A stretch of DNA of 64,000 nt. Origin: Trema orientale. Taxonomy: Eukaryota > Streptophyta > Magnoliopsida > Rosales > Cannabaceae. Of the stretch, positions 23,205 to 34,944 are shown piece by piece. Position 1 is the first letter of the stretch. Each line of letters begins with the position of its first letter. The stretch lies in contig JXTC01000034.1 in the NCBI GenBank assembly GCA_002914845.1, positions 693,651 through 757,650 on the forward strand, in the 5' to 3' direction. The translations under genes and the position numbers were made by a program. Below the pieces are notes generated by a model that did no database searches, was not told where the DNA came from, and was given only the letters and a program-made list of their open reading frames with translations.

Positions 23205-24929
23205 GGCTGGGAGGATAAATGGGATCAAAAGTTATCAACTTACAAATTTGGAAGTTGTTCATATAATGTTGAATCATATATGTGTAGTTTTCAGATGTTG
23301 GTGGGGATGATCAAAGTTTCAACTCTGGACAGATGTTATAGTTTAATTGTAGAAGCATTTCTATTTTAAAAAATAGATTTACACATATATACCTATACAT
23401 GTTCCTGGCCGACCGGTATGTTATTAAAAGACTAAGCTCAGATTTATCGTGGGATTACAAGTCAACCTTTGAGACTACCCTGTATAACAATTATCGATAT
23501 TCTAACTAGTTTTATCGGTCATTACACAGAAGATTAATGTTTTTAAATCTGTTGCTTTCATAGTACGTATCTCTAACACATTTGTTCGAATTTCGTTGAC
23601 TAAAGCTGTCCTATACATCGAAAAGATAATAATATTAAAAATGTCGTCTATAATCTTCCAGAATTTCTTTTTTTTTTTTTTTTTTTCAATTGCTAACTCA
23701 TGTAGCAAATTAATGGCAATTTCTGTTTTCGTGTTTTGGTTTGCTTTGAAACCCTTTTTATCGGTAATTTATTCATTAGATCTGTTTAATATTTTTATCC
23801 CCAAGCACACACGAAGACTAGAAGATATATATAACAGTTTATTTGTCATGTCAGTTGATATAAAAAGATTATTTAAAAATTAAAGTTCTTATTATTATAC
23901 TTGAAAAATGACGATAATCATATTCAACCTAATTAATTGCATAGAATACTGTCAAGCGAGAATTTACAAAGAATACTGCTCGTTATATTTCAAAGCCAAG
24001 AAATCATAGGTAATCATCCCTGACAACAAATGCTAAACAAAAGATAGAAAATGTCCTTTTTGTTGCAGTGTTGCCCCGGATTGGTAAGCAATATAACCCG
24101 CATTTATTGCCTGACATAATCGTTTTAATTGTATATATGCTTTCTTCTAAAAGCCAAATATTTTTTTTAATAAAAAAATGCATTCTTCAGGTGAAGTACT
24201 GCCAACAAATACATTATCTGTGCTATTATACATTAAGGGTTATTGGCACAGTGGTCCTTGAATTTTTTGTAATGTGACAATTTAGTCCCTAAATTTGTTA
24301 AATATCTCTATTTGTTATTAAATTATGTTTAAGTGACAATTTAGTCCACGTTCTTAACATTGTTATATTTTGAACAAAATTATCTTATTGTAAAGCATAA
24401 ATTAAAACAAAACTAGAAAATTATATATATTTCTTAATTTTTAACTTTCTTATTAGTTTCATTTTCTTCTTCTATCTCCCTAATGTTTTCTAGAAAATTA
24501 AATTTGAAGCTTTTTTTTTTTTTTTTTTTTGAAATTTTCAACTTTTCACACTGATTGGCATGCCATTTATATTATTTCATACTATTTTCATGCAAGGACT
24601 GGTATGGACTATATTTTATAGATTTTAACAAAAACAGTAGTTATGCTACTGAAATTTCTGAAAAATTCAGTGGAAACATAGTTTTTTGAACTAAATATGG
24701 TTTGATTAAAAACTACCATATAGTTGTTTTGTGATTTTGTTGAAAATGGTGCATATCACAATTTTTGCCATTCATGTAGCATTTTATGTATTCAATACTA
24801 CTTACACGACTGACGGACTTACCGTATCCCATGTAGGGTGCTCAAACTTATAGTTACCCTTTCAGGTGGTTTGGATTTACGGGTGTTCCAATTAGTCACC
24901 TCGGACATGTCATGGATTCTTGTATTTCA
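23205..24929. other. LecRK-2 upstream region (duplicated block)
   Basis: The part up to about 24235 aligns with 30600-31735 upstream of LecRK-3 (for example AAAGAATACTGCTCGTTA and GCATTTATTGCCTGACATAAT), so the duplication includes about 1 kb of promoter. From 24240 a T- and A-rich stretch with CAATTTAGTCCC words follows, a common degraded repeat in plants. T-runs at 23668-23686 and 24511-24530. No gene seen. Confidence 0.6.
23459..23467 (-). promoter_or_regulatory. W-box core upstream of LecRK-2
   Basis: The plus strand reads aagtcaacctttgaga; the minus strand gives GGTTGACTT with the TTGACT core, about 255 bp upstream of the ATG. The context AGTCAACCTTTGAGA is identical upstream of LecRK-3. 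Confidence 0.45.
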
Positions 24930-25560
24930 TAAACTAGAAATCCCAAAATTTGGTTTTAAAAAATAATCAAAAGGTTTGTAAACCTATAAATATCCATAAC
25001 AGCCTCTAGAAAACACTTGAGCAAACTAATCTCGCAGTTGTGTAGTCACACCTTAAATATAGACTAATATAAAATAATTGTCCAAAGTCATGCATTATAT
25101 ATCCATCTCATTATTCATAGATATAAATTATATAAATTATATCCAGGTTCATAATAAAGCCTACATAACTATAAATCCAACCATGTTCCTACGTAAGTCT
25201 AATACCCTCAAGTCCAGTAGGAATTTACTAAAATAAAAATAACAATTAGTTAGCTTTTAGCGCCTCATTCTAGGTTTCCTTGTCCAAATTGTAGTGAATG
25301 CTACCTGATGAGAAGAAGGAGGGGTGAGCCAAACCAAGTAAAGAATCGATTATAAGTTTTTAATAATAAAAAAAATACTAATTTCTAAATCCTGCATGGT
25401 TAGTGACATATTCAAGTAGTTTGATCGAAATCCATTTATGAAACAATAATTCAAGGTTCACAAAATTCTAAATCTTTATCAAACACAATTCCAAAAAAAA
25501 TAAATACATATCCAATTAAGTCAAGCACACAACACTGACTCTGGCATCATGTCATGACAT
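24930..25560 (-). mobile_element. Fragment of gypsy-type LTR
   Basis: It aligns loosely with the minus-strand solo LTR at 32473-34599 (shared: AAAGAATCGATTATA, GGAATTTACTAAAATA, and the order of flanking words). It lacks the CT-rich half and both clear ends. Broken fragment, old. Confidence 0.55.
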
Positions 25561-25567
25561 TAAGAAA

Positions 25568-25591
25568 CTCTCTCTCTCTCTCTCTCTCTCT
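25568..25591. repeat. (CT)12 microsatellite
   Basis: An uninterrupted CT dinucleotide run; likely polymorphic. Confidence 0.9.
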
Positions 25592-25694
25592 TTGTGAGAT
25601 TTCTAGTTTATGAAATATTCATTCTGCCACTAATCTGGGCTTTAGTACTGACATTAGGAAACTCGTTTTTTTTTTAATTTATTTACGGTATATA

Positions 25695-25742
25695 ACGTCC
25701 GATGAGTTGCACTGAATTCCGGTGTCTCATTTGTTTAACTTT
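25695..25742 (-). pseudogene. LecRK relic, kinase fragment (left part)
   Basis: The plus strand gtccgatgagttgcactgaattccggtgtctca matches the LecRK-2 and LecRK-3 DNA encoding RHRNLVQLIGW (kinase N-lobe) with a few changes. It is about 16 codons long. Together with 27940-28080 it is the remains of one gene interrupted and partly deleted at the gypsy LTR. Confidence 0.7.
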
Positions 25743-25745
25743 CAG

Positions 25746-27939
25746 CTTAAGGTTGTACTTTAACCCTTGTATTGTATTCAAATTTTGGGATGAAATTCCT
25801 TTAAAGGGGGAGGATGTAAAATCTGAGAATTATTAAGGGCAAAAGAGACTTTTTATATTGGCATTGTCATAAATAAGCAATTTTCGGAATAAAAAATTCA
25901 AAATATCTGAATTTAATAATAAGGTTCTGTAGTGTCAATTATTTGCATAAAAGAGCTCTCAGAAACTCAAATTCTCACAAGAGAGGGCTTGAGAGAGAGG
26001 AAAACGCCTAGATTTGCCGAAACTCACCACTGCCGCATGCCGTCGCCATCTACTCAACGCGTCGGGGTTTAGGGAGATGAGCAAAACCCAACCAGTTTTG
26101 CTGGAAACGGAGCTCCCGTGACCAAGATCCAGTCCTTCGTAGACACCGTTTCCAGCGCGGTTTTCCGGCAACAGATCCACTGTCCGACGTCGTACGGACA
26201 CATCGCCAACCCGTGAGAGCTTATCTCGCTGTCGTCGACCTCCTCCAAGTGGTTGCTCAGTCAAATTCGTCTCCGGTAAGATTTTCACCACTTTTACTAT
26301 TTTTCCAACTTTATAAAAAGTGATATTTACGTAATTATTTTAGTTAAGTAATTTATTTATCCAAGGTAAATATATGAGGTGAAAGAGGGTTAAAAATAAT
26401 GAATAATTACGGTTAGTAGAAGTAAAAATATTATCAGAAGTAGCGTCAATTTTAATTAGAGAAAGAGGATATTTTTCTAATTATTTACAAAAGGTGGTAT
26501 TTATGAAATTTTTGGAATTTTTATCTTAATTAATGCTCGGGACCTCGAAACTGAATTCCGATTTCGAATTTAGACTCAGTGAGGTCGAGAGATGAATTTT
26601 AATATAAAATACCACTATATTTTGAAGTGGAACGAAAATCGGAATTTCGTGGCTCAAAATTGTACCGTTTTGCATGCCACGGACGGTCCCACACCAGGAC
26701 CCATTTTTGATAAGGTATATATCTAACCTAATATTTTTGAGTGCTCTGAATTCATTGGTGACCTTTGTTTCTCCATTTGAGACTCTAGTGGAAAAGTCAC
26801 TTTTTCAAGTAGACTTACCGAGAACCGGAAATTGCTGTTCGGACATTTGAGTGACCAATGGAGAATTCTACGAGCGTCATTAGCTTGGTATTATTACCAT
26901 TTCAAGGTAGGAGTTCGATTACTTTCATTAAAATTTATTTATGAAAAATCATGATTTTACGATGGTTTGATTAATTGTTGTAAATTGTTGGGTTACCCTT
27001 GGATTTGACTGGGTGAATTATTATACATATTTTTATATTGTGAATATGGGATAAAACAGTGGTGCGCTACCCATGTATAGTAAATCTCAGAATAATGTCA
27101 AATTAAATTTTTAAAGCATGATTTAATTATTGGATGCATGGTTGAGGTAAATTGTTACATACTGTACATACCATAGTATCACACACTTGAGTTCCATTAT
27201 AGCATCGCGGTATTTTAGATCACTGGGGAGTTGCTGCAGTGCTAGGTGAGAAACCTAGGTCCCTGTGTAGGTTTTTGCTGATACACATATGGGCAGTATC
27301 AGGATGCTGGGTACCTCTGCTACAGAGGTATTACAGGCCCGTGTTGGGAGGATGAGAGCTCATTTATTTACCTGTTGATGTATGATACGTACAATGATGT
27401 GATTTTAGATTTGGTTTTGAATATGTGATTACTCTGGATACCATTTATTTATAAACTTAATTTATAAATAGATTTAAAAGTACTAACCATACAGGTTTGA
27501 GAAAATTGCATCCATTCAAAAGGTAATTGAATTCCTACTGAGCATGTGAATGCTCATCCCTTACTTTTCTCTTCTCAGGTAGTGCTTGGTGTGATTTGAG
27601 AAATTCGAAAGCAGAGCAATGAGGAGCTAGTTACTTTACTTGGAATTGATAATTATGTGAAATAAACTTTGTTATTTGCTTTGGCTTTTATTCAATAAAA
27701 TACTTAAAGGCACATTTCACGGACTCGGTCTGTATAATTATTATGTTGGACTGAGACTGCTGATGATGATACTTGGTTTGTTTTAATAAATTTTATTAAC
27801 AATCTACGTCTAATGGTAATCACAAAACTGTGATAATTTTATTTTTAAAATTATTTTTATAAATTTTGAAAAAACAACTTTTGAATTTCCACTTGTGAAA
27901 TTTCCTTTCTACCACTGGCCCAGAATTTGGGTCGTGACA
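25746..27939 (+). mobile_element. Truncated gypsy-type LTR element: 3' LTR with stub of internal region
   Basis: The LTR 25814-27939 begins TGTAAAATC, ends GTCGTGACA, and aligns with the LTRs of the element at 38025-47134 (shared TTCAAGTAGACTTACCG and TGAGCATGTGAATGCTCA). A polypurine tract (AAAGGGGGAGGA) at 25802-25813 and some 55 bp of internal DNA precede it, so this is a 3' LTR whose left part is lost. The frames in its GC-richer part are not genes. It lies inside a decayed LecRK. Confidence 0.75.
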
Positions 27940-28080
27940 GTCGTTGTTTATTATCAGTCCTACAAGCTCCCTCTTTTTCATTTCTTTTTTCTTTTCCATC
28001 AAGTTTCACAACACTAAAAGTAACAGCATAATCAGAATTGCTATTAAAACGTCACCTAAAACTAATGAGGCCATCATTTT
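27940..28080 (-). pseudogene. LecRK relic, membrane-helix and juxtamembrane fragment (right part)
   Basis: The plus strand tcgttgtttat...ctccctcttttt, then cactaaaagtaacagcataatcagaattgctattaaaac, matches LecRK-3 at about 29660-29790, which encodes the membrane helix through LASINNDD. The signal peptide and lectin half are not found upstream. The gypsy LTR abuts it exactly, so it inserted in this gene copy. Confidence 0.75.
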
Positions 28081-28667
28081 TTTTATAAAAATGAAGATAT
28101 GGACATTAATTATAATGGAGTAAAAAAAGGCCAATTTTATAAATACACACTAAAGAAAAGAAACTTTTTCGATCTTTTTTCTATTTACTTATAACTATTG
28201 ATAAATCAGGATATCCTTTCAAAAAGCGATTTTTTGTTTTTTTAATAATCATGATATAAATGACCAGATACTGAAAATAAAATAAAAAGTCCAAGACATA
28301 TACATCAATGGCATTTAAATCCACCCACATTAATCCCGCTGTCTGCTAGAGCAAGACCATAGAATTGTAATTAGAATTTAGAATAACATAATCCAACACT
28401 ATTTTATCGTAAAAATATGTAAAGTTAGCCACTGAAAAGGGGAAAAAAAAAGTTATTGGAAATTGTTAATATATTGCATAAACTTCATATGTACATCAAC
28501 CTCATCATGCTATTGTATGTAATATTACCCAGAAAATGGAGGAAAACTTCACAAGCTGCAGTAATATAGAGAGATTACCAATCAAACACATACATAAATA
28601 CATATATTATTTTTTAGAAACACACTATTTATAACAAAATTTTATTTACATACAGAGCTTTCCAAGT
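28081..28667. other. Intergenic; LecRK-3 downstream region
   Basis: From about 28330 it aligns with the DNA 3' of LecRK-2. It includes the probable 3' UTR. No other feature is seen. Confidence 0.6.
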
Positions 28668-30599
28668 TTACCGACCAACTTCAATACTCGTACTTATAAG
28701 AGGTTCACCAGAGCTCACTGATGGCGTAGAAAGAACATGATAAATAGGAACAGGCATAGTCGTCGGAAGATTAGGCCACGTGGTCTCAAAGTTAAGAACT
28801 TGAATGGCTTGCTTAATGGAAGGCCTCAAACTCCGATCGGGATGAGCACACCATAGCCCTACAATCATCAAACACTCTACTTGTTTTTGGTCAAAATCCA
28901 TTCCCATTCTTTCATCCACAACTGAAAGAAGCTTACTTTTCCCATACGCTATCCAAACCCATTCAACCAAACTTATCTCGGAATCCTTATCCATTGCTTT
29001 CCTCCCAGTCGCGATTTCTAAGGCCACCACCCCAAAGCTATAAACATCTGACTCTTTACTAGCCCTTCCTGTGCTTATATATTCTGGAGCTAAATAACCT
29101 AATGTTCCAACTAACCCAGTTGTCTGAGGACCAAGCTCATGGTCCATTAGCCGAGCCAACCCAAAATCTCCTAGCTTGACGTTGAAGTTGGAATCTAGCA
29201 TTACGTTGCTTGATTTAATATCTCGATGAACCACACATTGCTCCCATTCTTCATGAAGATAGAGTAGAGCGGAGGCTAATCCAACGGAAATCTTATATCT
29301 TACGGCCCAAGAAAGAGGACTTCTCTTGCCAAAAATATGAGAATCAAGGCTTCCGTTTGGCATAAACTCATAAACAAGAAGAAACTCATTTTTTTCGTGG
29401 CACCATCCGATGAGTTGCACTAAATTCCGATGCCTTAGCTGGCTAATGATCTTCACTTCGGTAATGTACTCCTTTTTACCTTGTCTAGACCCTCTTGAGA
29501 TTTTCTTCACAGCAACTAATGCATCCAAATCGGGTAAATAGCCTCGATAAACAGCCCCAAACCCTCCTTCGCCTAGTTTCCTTCCATTCGAAAAGTTGTT
29601 GGTTGCTGAAGCAAGATCTTTGTATAAAAACCTTCTTGGTCCTGCTCCTCTTTCAAGGTCGTCGTTGTTTATCGATGCTAAAATCTCCCTCTTTTCCTCT
29701 TCTTTTTTCTTTGCTTTCCACTTCCGCAACACTAGAAGTAACATCACAATCAAAACCGCTACCAAAGTGCCACCGGAAACTAGTACGCCCTCTACTAATC
29801 TAGACTTCTTTGAATTTTTCACTCCATGTTCTTCTATGTCCAAACTCGAACTAAAACCCCACGAATTAATATAACTCCCCTCTCCATACATACCAGTGGC
29901 AGCTGAGAATCCAACCATGACCCACTGAGGCAAAATCTTGGCCAAATCAATCTGGTAAGAAAGACTCGTAACATTCTCTCTAGTACTATTCTCATAACTC
30001 CAATAAACACTCAAGTTCTTAGTTGAAGAGTTATAAGAAATCCAAATATCCGTGTTGTCTCCACTATGCAAGCTACCATTCCAGCGAGTGTAAACAGCGG
30101 ATGCAATGGAATCGTTATTGATTCCCACGTGCTCAAAGGGAGGATCCCATTCCGGGTTGGGGAAAGTGTCGAACTCAACTGTAACAATTTGATTCCGGGA
30201 GGAATCACTTGTTGTGGTGTTGAACAGGCCTAAGAACCCACCAGCTGAATTGGGTGGGATCTGGAATCCGACTGGAGCAAGGAAAAATGCAATTCCGTGG
30301 CCGTATACCGTGCCTTGAGTAACAATGGTGAAGGAGAAGTTGGTGGTGAAATCAGCGACTTTTGTAGGGTTGCTAGAGTCCCAAAGCGGGACTTTCTCAG
30401 CGTAAGTGGCCCAACCAACTCGGCAAAGATAGTCGCTTTTGGCGATAAGATCGATGGCTCCGACTGAAGGTACGGCATCTCCTTGGTAAACCATGTTTGC
30501 TGCGTTAGGGTCAAACCTTGATATTTGGAAGTCGAGCGAATCAACACAAGGAAAGACTAAAAGGAATAAGAGTAAGGTCATGTGGAAGAAGGTGATCAT
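28668..30599 (-). CDS. L-type lectin-domain receptor-like kinase (LecRK-3)
   Basis: An intronless ORF of 643 codons, ATG at 30599 in the context GCAGCC-ATG. Signal peptide 1 to about 21 (MITFFHMTLL... to CVDS); legume lectin about 22-255 with probable metal-site residues Glu142, Asp144, Asp152 and His157; membrane helix about 269-291; basic juxtamembrane stretch; kinase about 335-605 with LGEGGFGAV (342-350), Lys365, Glu381, HRD (Asp460), DFG (478-480) and APE (504-506). All catalytic residues are present, so an active RD kinase is expected at the plasma membrane. It is a tandem copy of LecRK-2, nearly identical in the kinase and more divergent in signal peptide, juxtamembrane and helix. Legume-type lectin receptors of this group act in defence signalling; the ligand is not predictable. 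Confidence 0.95.
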   Translation of the reverse strand: MITFFHMTLLLFLLVFPCVDSLDFQISRFDPNAANMVYQGDAVPSVGAIDLIAKSDYLCRVGWATYAEKVPLWDSSNPTKVADFTTNFSFTIVTQGTVYGHGIAFFLAPVGFQIPPNSAGGFLGLFNTTTSDSSRNQIVTVEFDTFPNPEWDPPFEHVGINNDSIASAVYTRWNGSLHSGDNTDIWISYNSSTKNLSVYWSYENSTRENVTSLSYQIDLAKILPQWVMVGFSAATGMYGEGSYINSWGFSSSLDIEEHGVKNSKKSRLVEGVLVSGGTLVAVLIVMLLLVLRKWKAKKKEEEKREILASINNDDLERGAGPRRFLYKDLASATNNFSNGRKLGEGGFGAVYRGYLPDLDALVAVKKISRGSRQGKKEYITEVKIISQLRHRNLVQLIGWCHEKNEFLLVYEFMPNGSLDSHIFGKRSPLSWAVRYKISVGLASALLYLHEEWEQCVVHRDIKSSNVMLDSNFNVKLGDFGLARLMDHELGPQTTGLVGTLGYLAPEYISTGRASKESDVYSFGVVALEIATGRKAMDKDSEISLVEWVWIAYGKSKLLSVVDERMGMDFDQKQVECLMIVGLWCAHPDRSLRPSIKQAIQVLNFETTWPNLPTTMPVPIYHVLSTPSVSSGEPLISTSIEVGR

Positions 30600-30673
30600 G
30601 GCTGCGAGGATAGCTAGAAGGGATCAAAAAATTATTTAAGTAACTAATTTGGAAGTAGTTCATATTATAGAGT

Positions 30674-30704
<31 letters not shown>

Positions 30705-30706
30705 GT
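30674..30706. repeat. (CA)n(TA)n microsatellite in LecRK-3 promoter
   Basis: A compound CA/TA run 75-107 bp upstream of the ATG, in the region where the TATA element is expected. Its length may vary and shift promoter spacing. Confidence 0.8.
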
Positions 30707-30911
30707 ATACTATGTAATATTTAGATGTTCATGATGTTGATCAAAGTTTCAACTCTAAGCTGATGTTATATTTTAATTGTAGAAGCATTTCTATTAAGAT
30801 TAAGATTAATGTAATTATACATGTCTAATATATATATATATTATATATTCATTTTCCTGGCCGGCCGCTATGTTATAGAAAGACTAGACTCAGTTATGTC
30901 GTCGGCTTACT

Positions 30912-30920
30912 AGTCAACCT
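30912..30920 (-). promoter_or_regulatory. W-box core upstream of LecRK-3
   Basis: The minus strand reads AGGTTGACT, with the TTGACT core, about 315 bp upstream of the ATG, in the same context as upstream of LecRK-2. Confidence 0.45.
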
Positions 30921-32472
30921 TTGAGAGTACTCTTCTGTCTATCAGTTATCTGACTAGTTCTATAATTACATAGAAGATTAACATTTTTAAATTTTGTTGC
31001 TTTCATATTACGTATATCTTATATCGTTAGGATTTCGTTGAAAAACTAAAGCTTACCTTATACATCGAAAAGATAAAAATATAAAAAATGTCAGTACCAA
31101 TCTTCCAGAATTTTTTTTTCCCATGCTAATTCATTCGGCAAATGAATTGTATATACATGGTTTTTTTTTTTTTTTTCTCAGGAAGTTTTTAATCGATAAT
31201 TATTATTATATCTATTTTAATATTTTGTATCTCATCACACCAATTTGAGGCGATATCAGTCTATATGTCATGTAAGATTATATATATTATTAGAAAAAAA
31301 AAACATTATTAAAATTAAGGGGGTGATCGACATTGTAACTGAATAATCTGAAAACAGTTTTATAAAACAGAGTTAAAAGAAGCATAAAATGCAGAGAATT
31401 GATTATTCTTGAAAAATGATGAACTCATTTTCTACTAAATTTAATTTAATATTTTTATACGAGAATTTGTAAAGAATACTGCTCATTACGTTTCAAAGGC
31501 AAGAAATCAGAGATAATCATCTTCACGACAAATGTTGAATAAAAAACAGAAAGTGTCACTTTCGTTGCAATGTTGACCCTGAATTGGTAAGTAATGTAGC
31601 TGCATTTATTGCGTGATATAATCATTTGTATGTTTTCTTCCAAAATATTTTTACAAAAAATATGCATTCATCAAGTGAAGTACTATTCCAGAAGATACAT
31701 TATCTCTGCTATAGTTAAGAGATATCATGATATATATAACTAATTATCCACCGATGTTCTTCTAAACACACAGAAATGACAGTTTATGTAATATTTCACA
31801 TAGTACATATGTAGCCAGATGCTATATGCAAATTCCATATGTCACTAATAGTTCGGCTACAACATCTAGCCAATCAAATACAATAATCTCATAGAAACTA
31901 TCCTTAAAGAAAGCCAATTTACGTCATTGAAAAATTGAATGGGTACTGACCTCAAGAAAAAAAGAAAGGAAAAAGAAAAATTGAATGAGTTCTGTACTAC
32001 TACTACCTATATGCTTACTTAGTACTGTAATTATTTAACTAGTTGTTTTCAGCGTAAGCCACAATAGAAATTTATTCGTAAAGAATATGTTGATTTGTTC
32101 TATAGAAATAAATATTAGTACTTGGTGATTGCTAGATTTAACCTATAGGTATAAGGTAATAACTCCGGGAGTATATATATGCAGCTCTTTTTGAAGTCCC
32201 TAGAACTAGTACTTGACCAGCTAAGTTATTGGGATGTACTGAGATTTACTGGTATCATTTGTTGTCTCATCCTTTTAAACCCCAGCAACTTAGTAAAGAC
32301 AAAAAACTTGGTTTGACATTTTTTTATAACTTTTTTTAGACGAGTAGTTATTCTGATAACCACAATTGTTTTAAACAAAGTACGTAGGACAACATTTTTT
32401 ACTTCCTAATTATTTGTTTCTTGCGCTAATCCCCGATTTGGTAGACTCTTAAATATAGTTTGGAGTTATTTG

Positions 32473-34599
32473 TGTCAAAAACTGAGGCCGGACTCAGTGG
32501 CAGAATGAGTATTTTATAAAATAGAAATACCGGAAATAATTTTAAAACTTTAATTTTTCAAATTGACCTCGATAAAATATTTAATTGAAATAAAATCCCA
32601 AAGTTATGCGTCACTTATTAAACATAGATTGTAATTAAAACATGTCTTCAAAAGATCATGCATCGAGCAATCATCTCACACCCAAACATAGACATAAGTT
32701 ATACAAATCATGTCCAAATCCCATAAATAAGCTTACTCAATTATAATTAAATCCAAATTCTTACTCAAGTCTATAATCCACAAGTCTCGTAGAAATTTAC
32801 CAAAATATAAACAAACTAATAAGCTTGTAATACCTCGATCTAGATCTTCCAGTCCAAATCATACTGAGTCCCACTTGAGGAGAAGAAGAGGCGTGAACTA
32901 AGCTCAATAAAGAATCGATTATAGTTTTTATCTATAAGAAATATACTTATGTTGAAGGTCCTACATGGCTAGTAATCCATTCAAAATAGTTCACAAAATC
33001 CAAGTGGAAATTATAGTCCAAAGGTTCAAACATTCCAAACCATTGTAAAACATCCATCAAAACGAGTACATATCTATTCAAGCCAACATATAACTATGCA
33101 TACAATCATAATATCCGAGATATTCTAGTAAGTCACCCGTAAGTCTGAGCCACATATAAAGGCGACAATAAGTCCAAGCACCCAACGTGGGGTACCGTAA
33201 GTCTAACAGCCGCATAAGTGTGCGAATGCATGCAAATGCTATATGAATGACAGAATAGTAATATGCACCATTTCTACAAAATCACAGAATAACCATGTAG
33301 TACTCTTTAATCAAACCACTTTTAGTCCTCAAAACTGAGTTTTCAAATCATTTTGGACTTTCTAAAAATTTTGGCAATATAACGGCTATTTTTGGACCTA
33401 AAAATCAGATTTCTTACAGAATACAATTCAAAATAGTATACGCTAACCAGTGTGACATACCTCCCTGGTAGTTTAAATATCAAATCAAGTCAAAACGGAT
33501 TTAAACACAATTTTTACATATTATTTCACGAAATTCCATATTTATTAAAAATATGTAAATTCATAAATTAAACTAGTTTTAGAATCAAGTAATCGAATCA
33601 CTACCTCAATTGAGTAACTAGATAGCGCTATGGTGCTGTAGAGAGTGTTTAGCATAGTTTGGCAGTTGTTCGGAGGGTCGGAGGTCATTTCCAAACTTTT
33701 GATCGCTTGGCTCAAAAGTTTAGTTTTCTAACAGAGCTTCAATTCATGAAACATACCTCACTACTGAGTTCCTAGTACCCAAAATAGCTAGGTTAGACAT
33801 ATAACTTATCTGATTTAGGCTCGGGTCGAACTCGAGCCCATGGCATGCAAAACTAAGCAAATCTGAGCCGTCTGATTTCGTTTTCCGTACTCATTTCGAA
33901 ACATAGTCAATATATATCTCATTTTTCATTATTTCTTCTGTACATTCTAAAAATAATATTAGTTTTGCAATCTAAAGATCCGATCAAAAAGACAACTCTG
34001 AAACTAAACTCAAAACTATCCTATAAGATTGAAATCAAATGGAGCAAAATCAAGCTACGAGACACCTCCTAGGAGATTGCTCGTGAGGAGACGAATCAAA
34101 AGAGACCAATTTCACAGCCTAACATTGCCAGAATTGGCGCTCGTGAGCTTTTGAATTCGAGGGAATTTTGCAACACCAACGATGAACGGAGCGTCTTCAA
34201 GCGGTAGGACCAGGGCAGAGGCTTCGTCTGGCGACAAGCTTTCAATTCCAGGCAGTGGCAGCTCTCAACGACGACAGAAGGGGCTTCGTCGGAGGTTCAC
34301 CGGATTTTCGGCATTTTTGCCAGTTTCTACAAAGGAAAATCGCAAGAGGGGATAGAGAGAGAGAGAATGGTGCTGGCCACGTGGCTGGACATAAATAGGT
34401 TGTGTAATTTTTTAGAAATTGTACTTAAGTCCCTATTGTTCACATTTTCTTTCAGATTTTTCCTCTAAATTTATAATTTAGTCCATCTTTCAAATATTTT
34501 CACATTTTGACCCCAAATTCGAATTTTAATTTTAATTCTTTTTAAAAAAATATTGGTCAAAGGACCATATTATCCTTACTATTTTTCAGGAGTTTTACA
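32473..34599 (-). mobile_element. Solo LTR, gypsy type, with 5-bp target duplication ATTTG
   Basis: On the minus strand it starts TGTAAAACTCC and ends ...TTTTTGACA; the flanks 32468-32472 and 34600-34604 are both ATTTG. At 2127 bp it is homologous to the LTRs of the element at 38025-47134 (shared: GGCTCAGATTTGC, AAGTTATATGTCTAACC). No internal domain remains, so LTR-LTR recombination removed it. Confidence 0.85.
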
Positions 34600-34604
34600 A
34601 TTTG

Positions 34605-34944
34605 GATGCGTCCTTCTCTACCCACAAAATGTTTTTTAATCCAGAAAATAAAGAAAAAGTTATTAGTCCATTAGTAACAATCCACGTTGCATTTACCACG
34701 TGATATCCATGATAGCGTATTTTGATTGGCATTTTCCATCATGTCTGGCCTATTAGTTTCTTTTTCTATTTGAATAAATAAATAGATCTCTTCTAGAGAA
34801 GAAAATTCTGAAAAGAAAAGAATAGAGAAGAACCTAATACTATCTGGTCCTACACATATTCGAACCGCTTTGCCTTAAAAAAAAGGAAAAAAAAAGTTAA
34901 AATGCTTGGCGAAGTAAAATAGTTTTGTACCCGGGTAAGAGTAA
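34605..34944. other. Intergenic, no feature identified
   Basis: AT-rich DNA; no gene or clear repeat seen. Confidence 0.5.

Larger units (their letters stand above)
30600..32467. other. LecRK-3 upstream region (duplicated block)
   Basis: About 30600-31735 aligns with the LecRK-2 upstream DNA, and 31660-31860 with the LecRK-1 upstream DNA (near 2575-2830; shared TATCCACC-ATGTTC and CTATAGTTA words), showing that all three genes share an ancestral promoter region. The rest is AT-rich. No other gene is seen. Confidence 0.6.

Noticed and set aside
23205-23228. N-terminal extension of LecRK-2 by eight codons
   Set aside because: The frame is open but has no ATG; the LecRK-3 alignment and the AGCC-ATG context place the start at 23204.
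25959-26291. Arg-rich open frame of 110 codons, minus strand
   Set aside because: It lies wholly within a gypsy-type LTR in its GC-rich part; equivalent frames at 38018-38458 and 44995-45324 are also LTR sequence.
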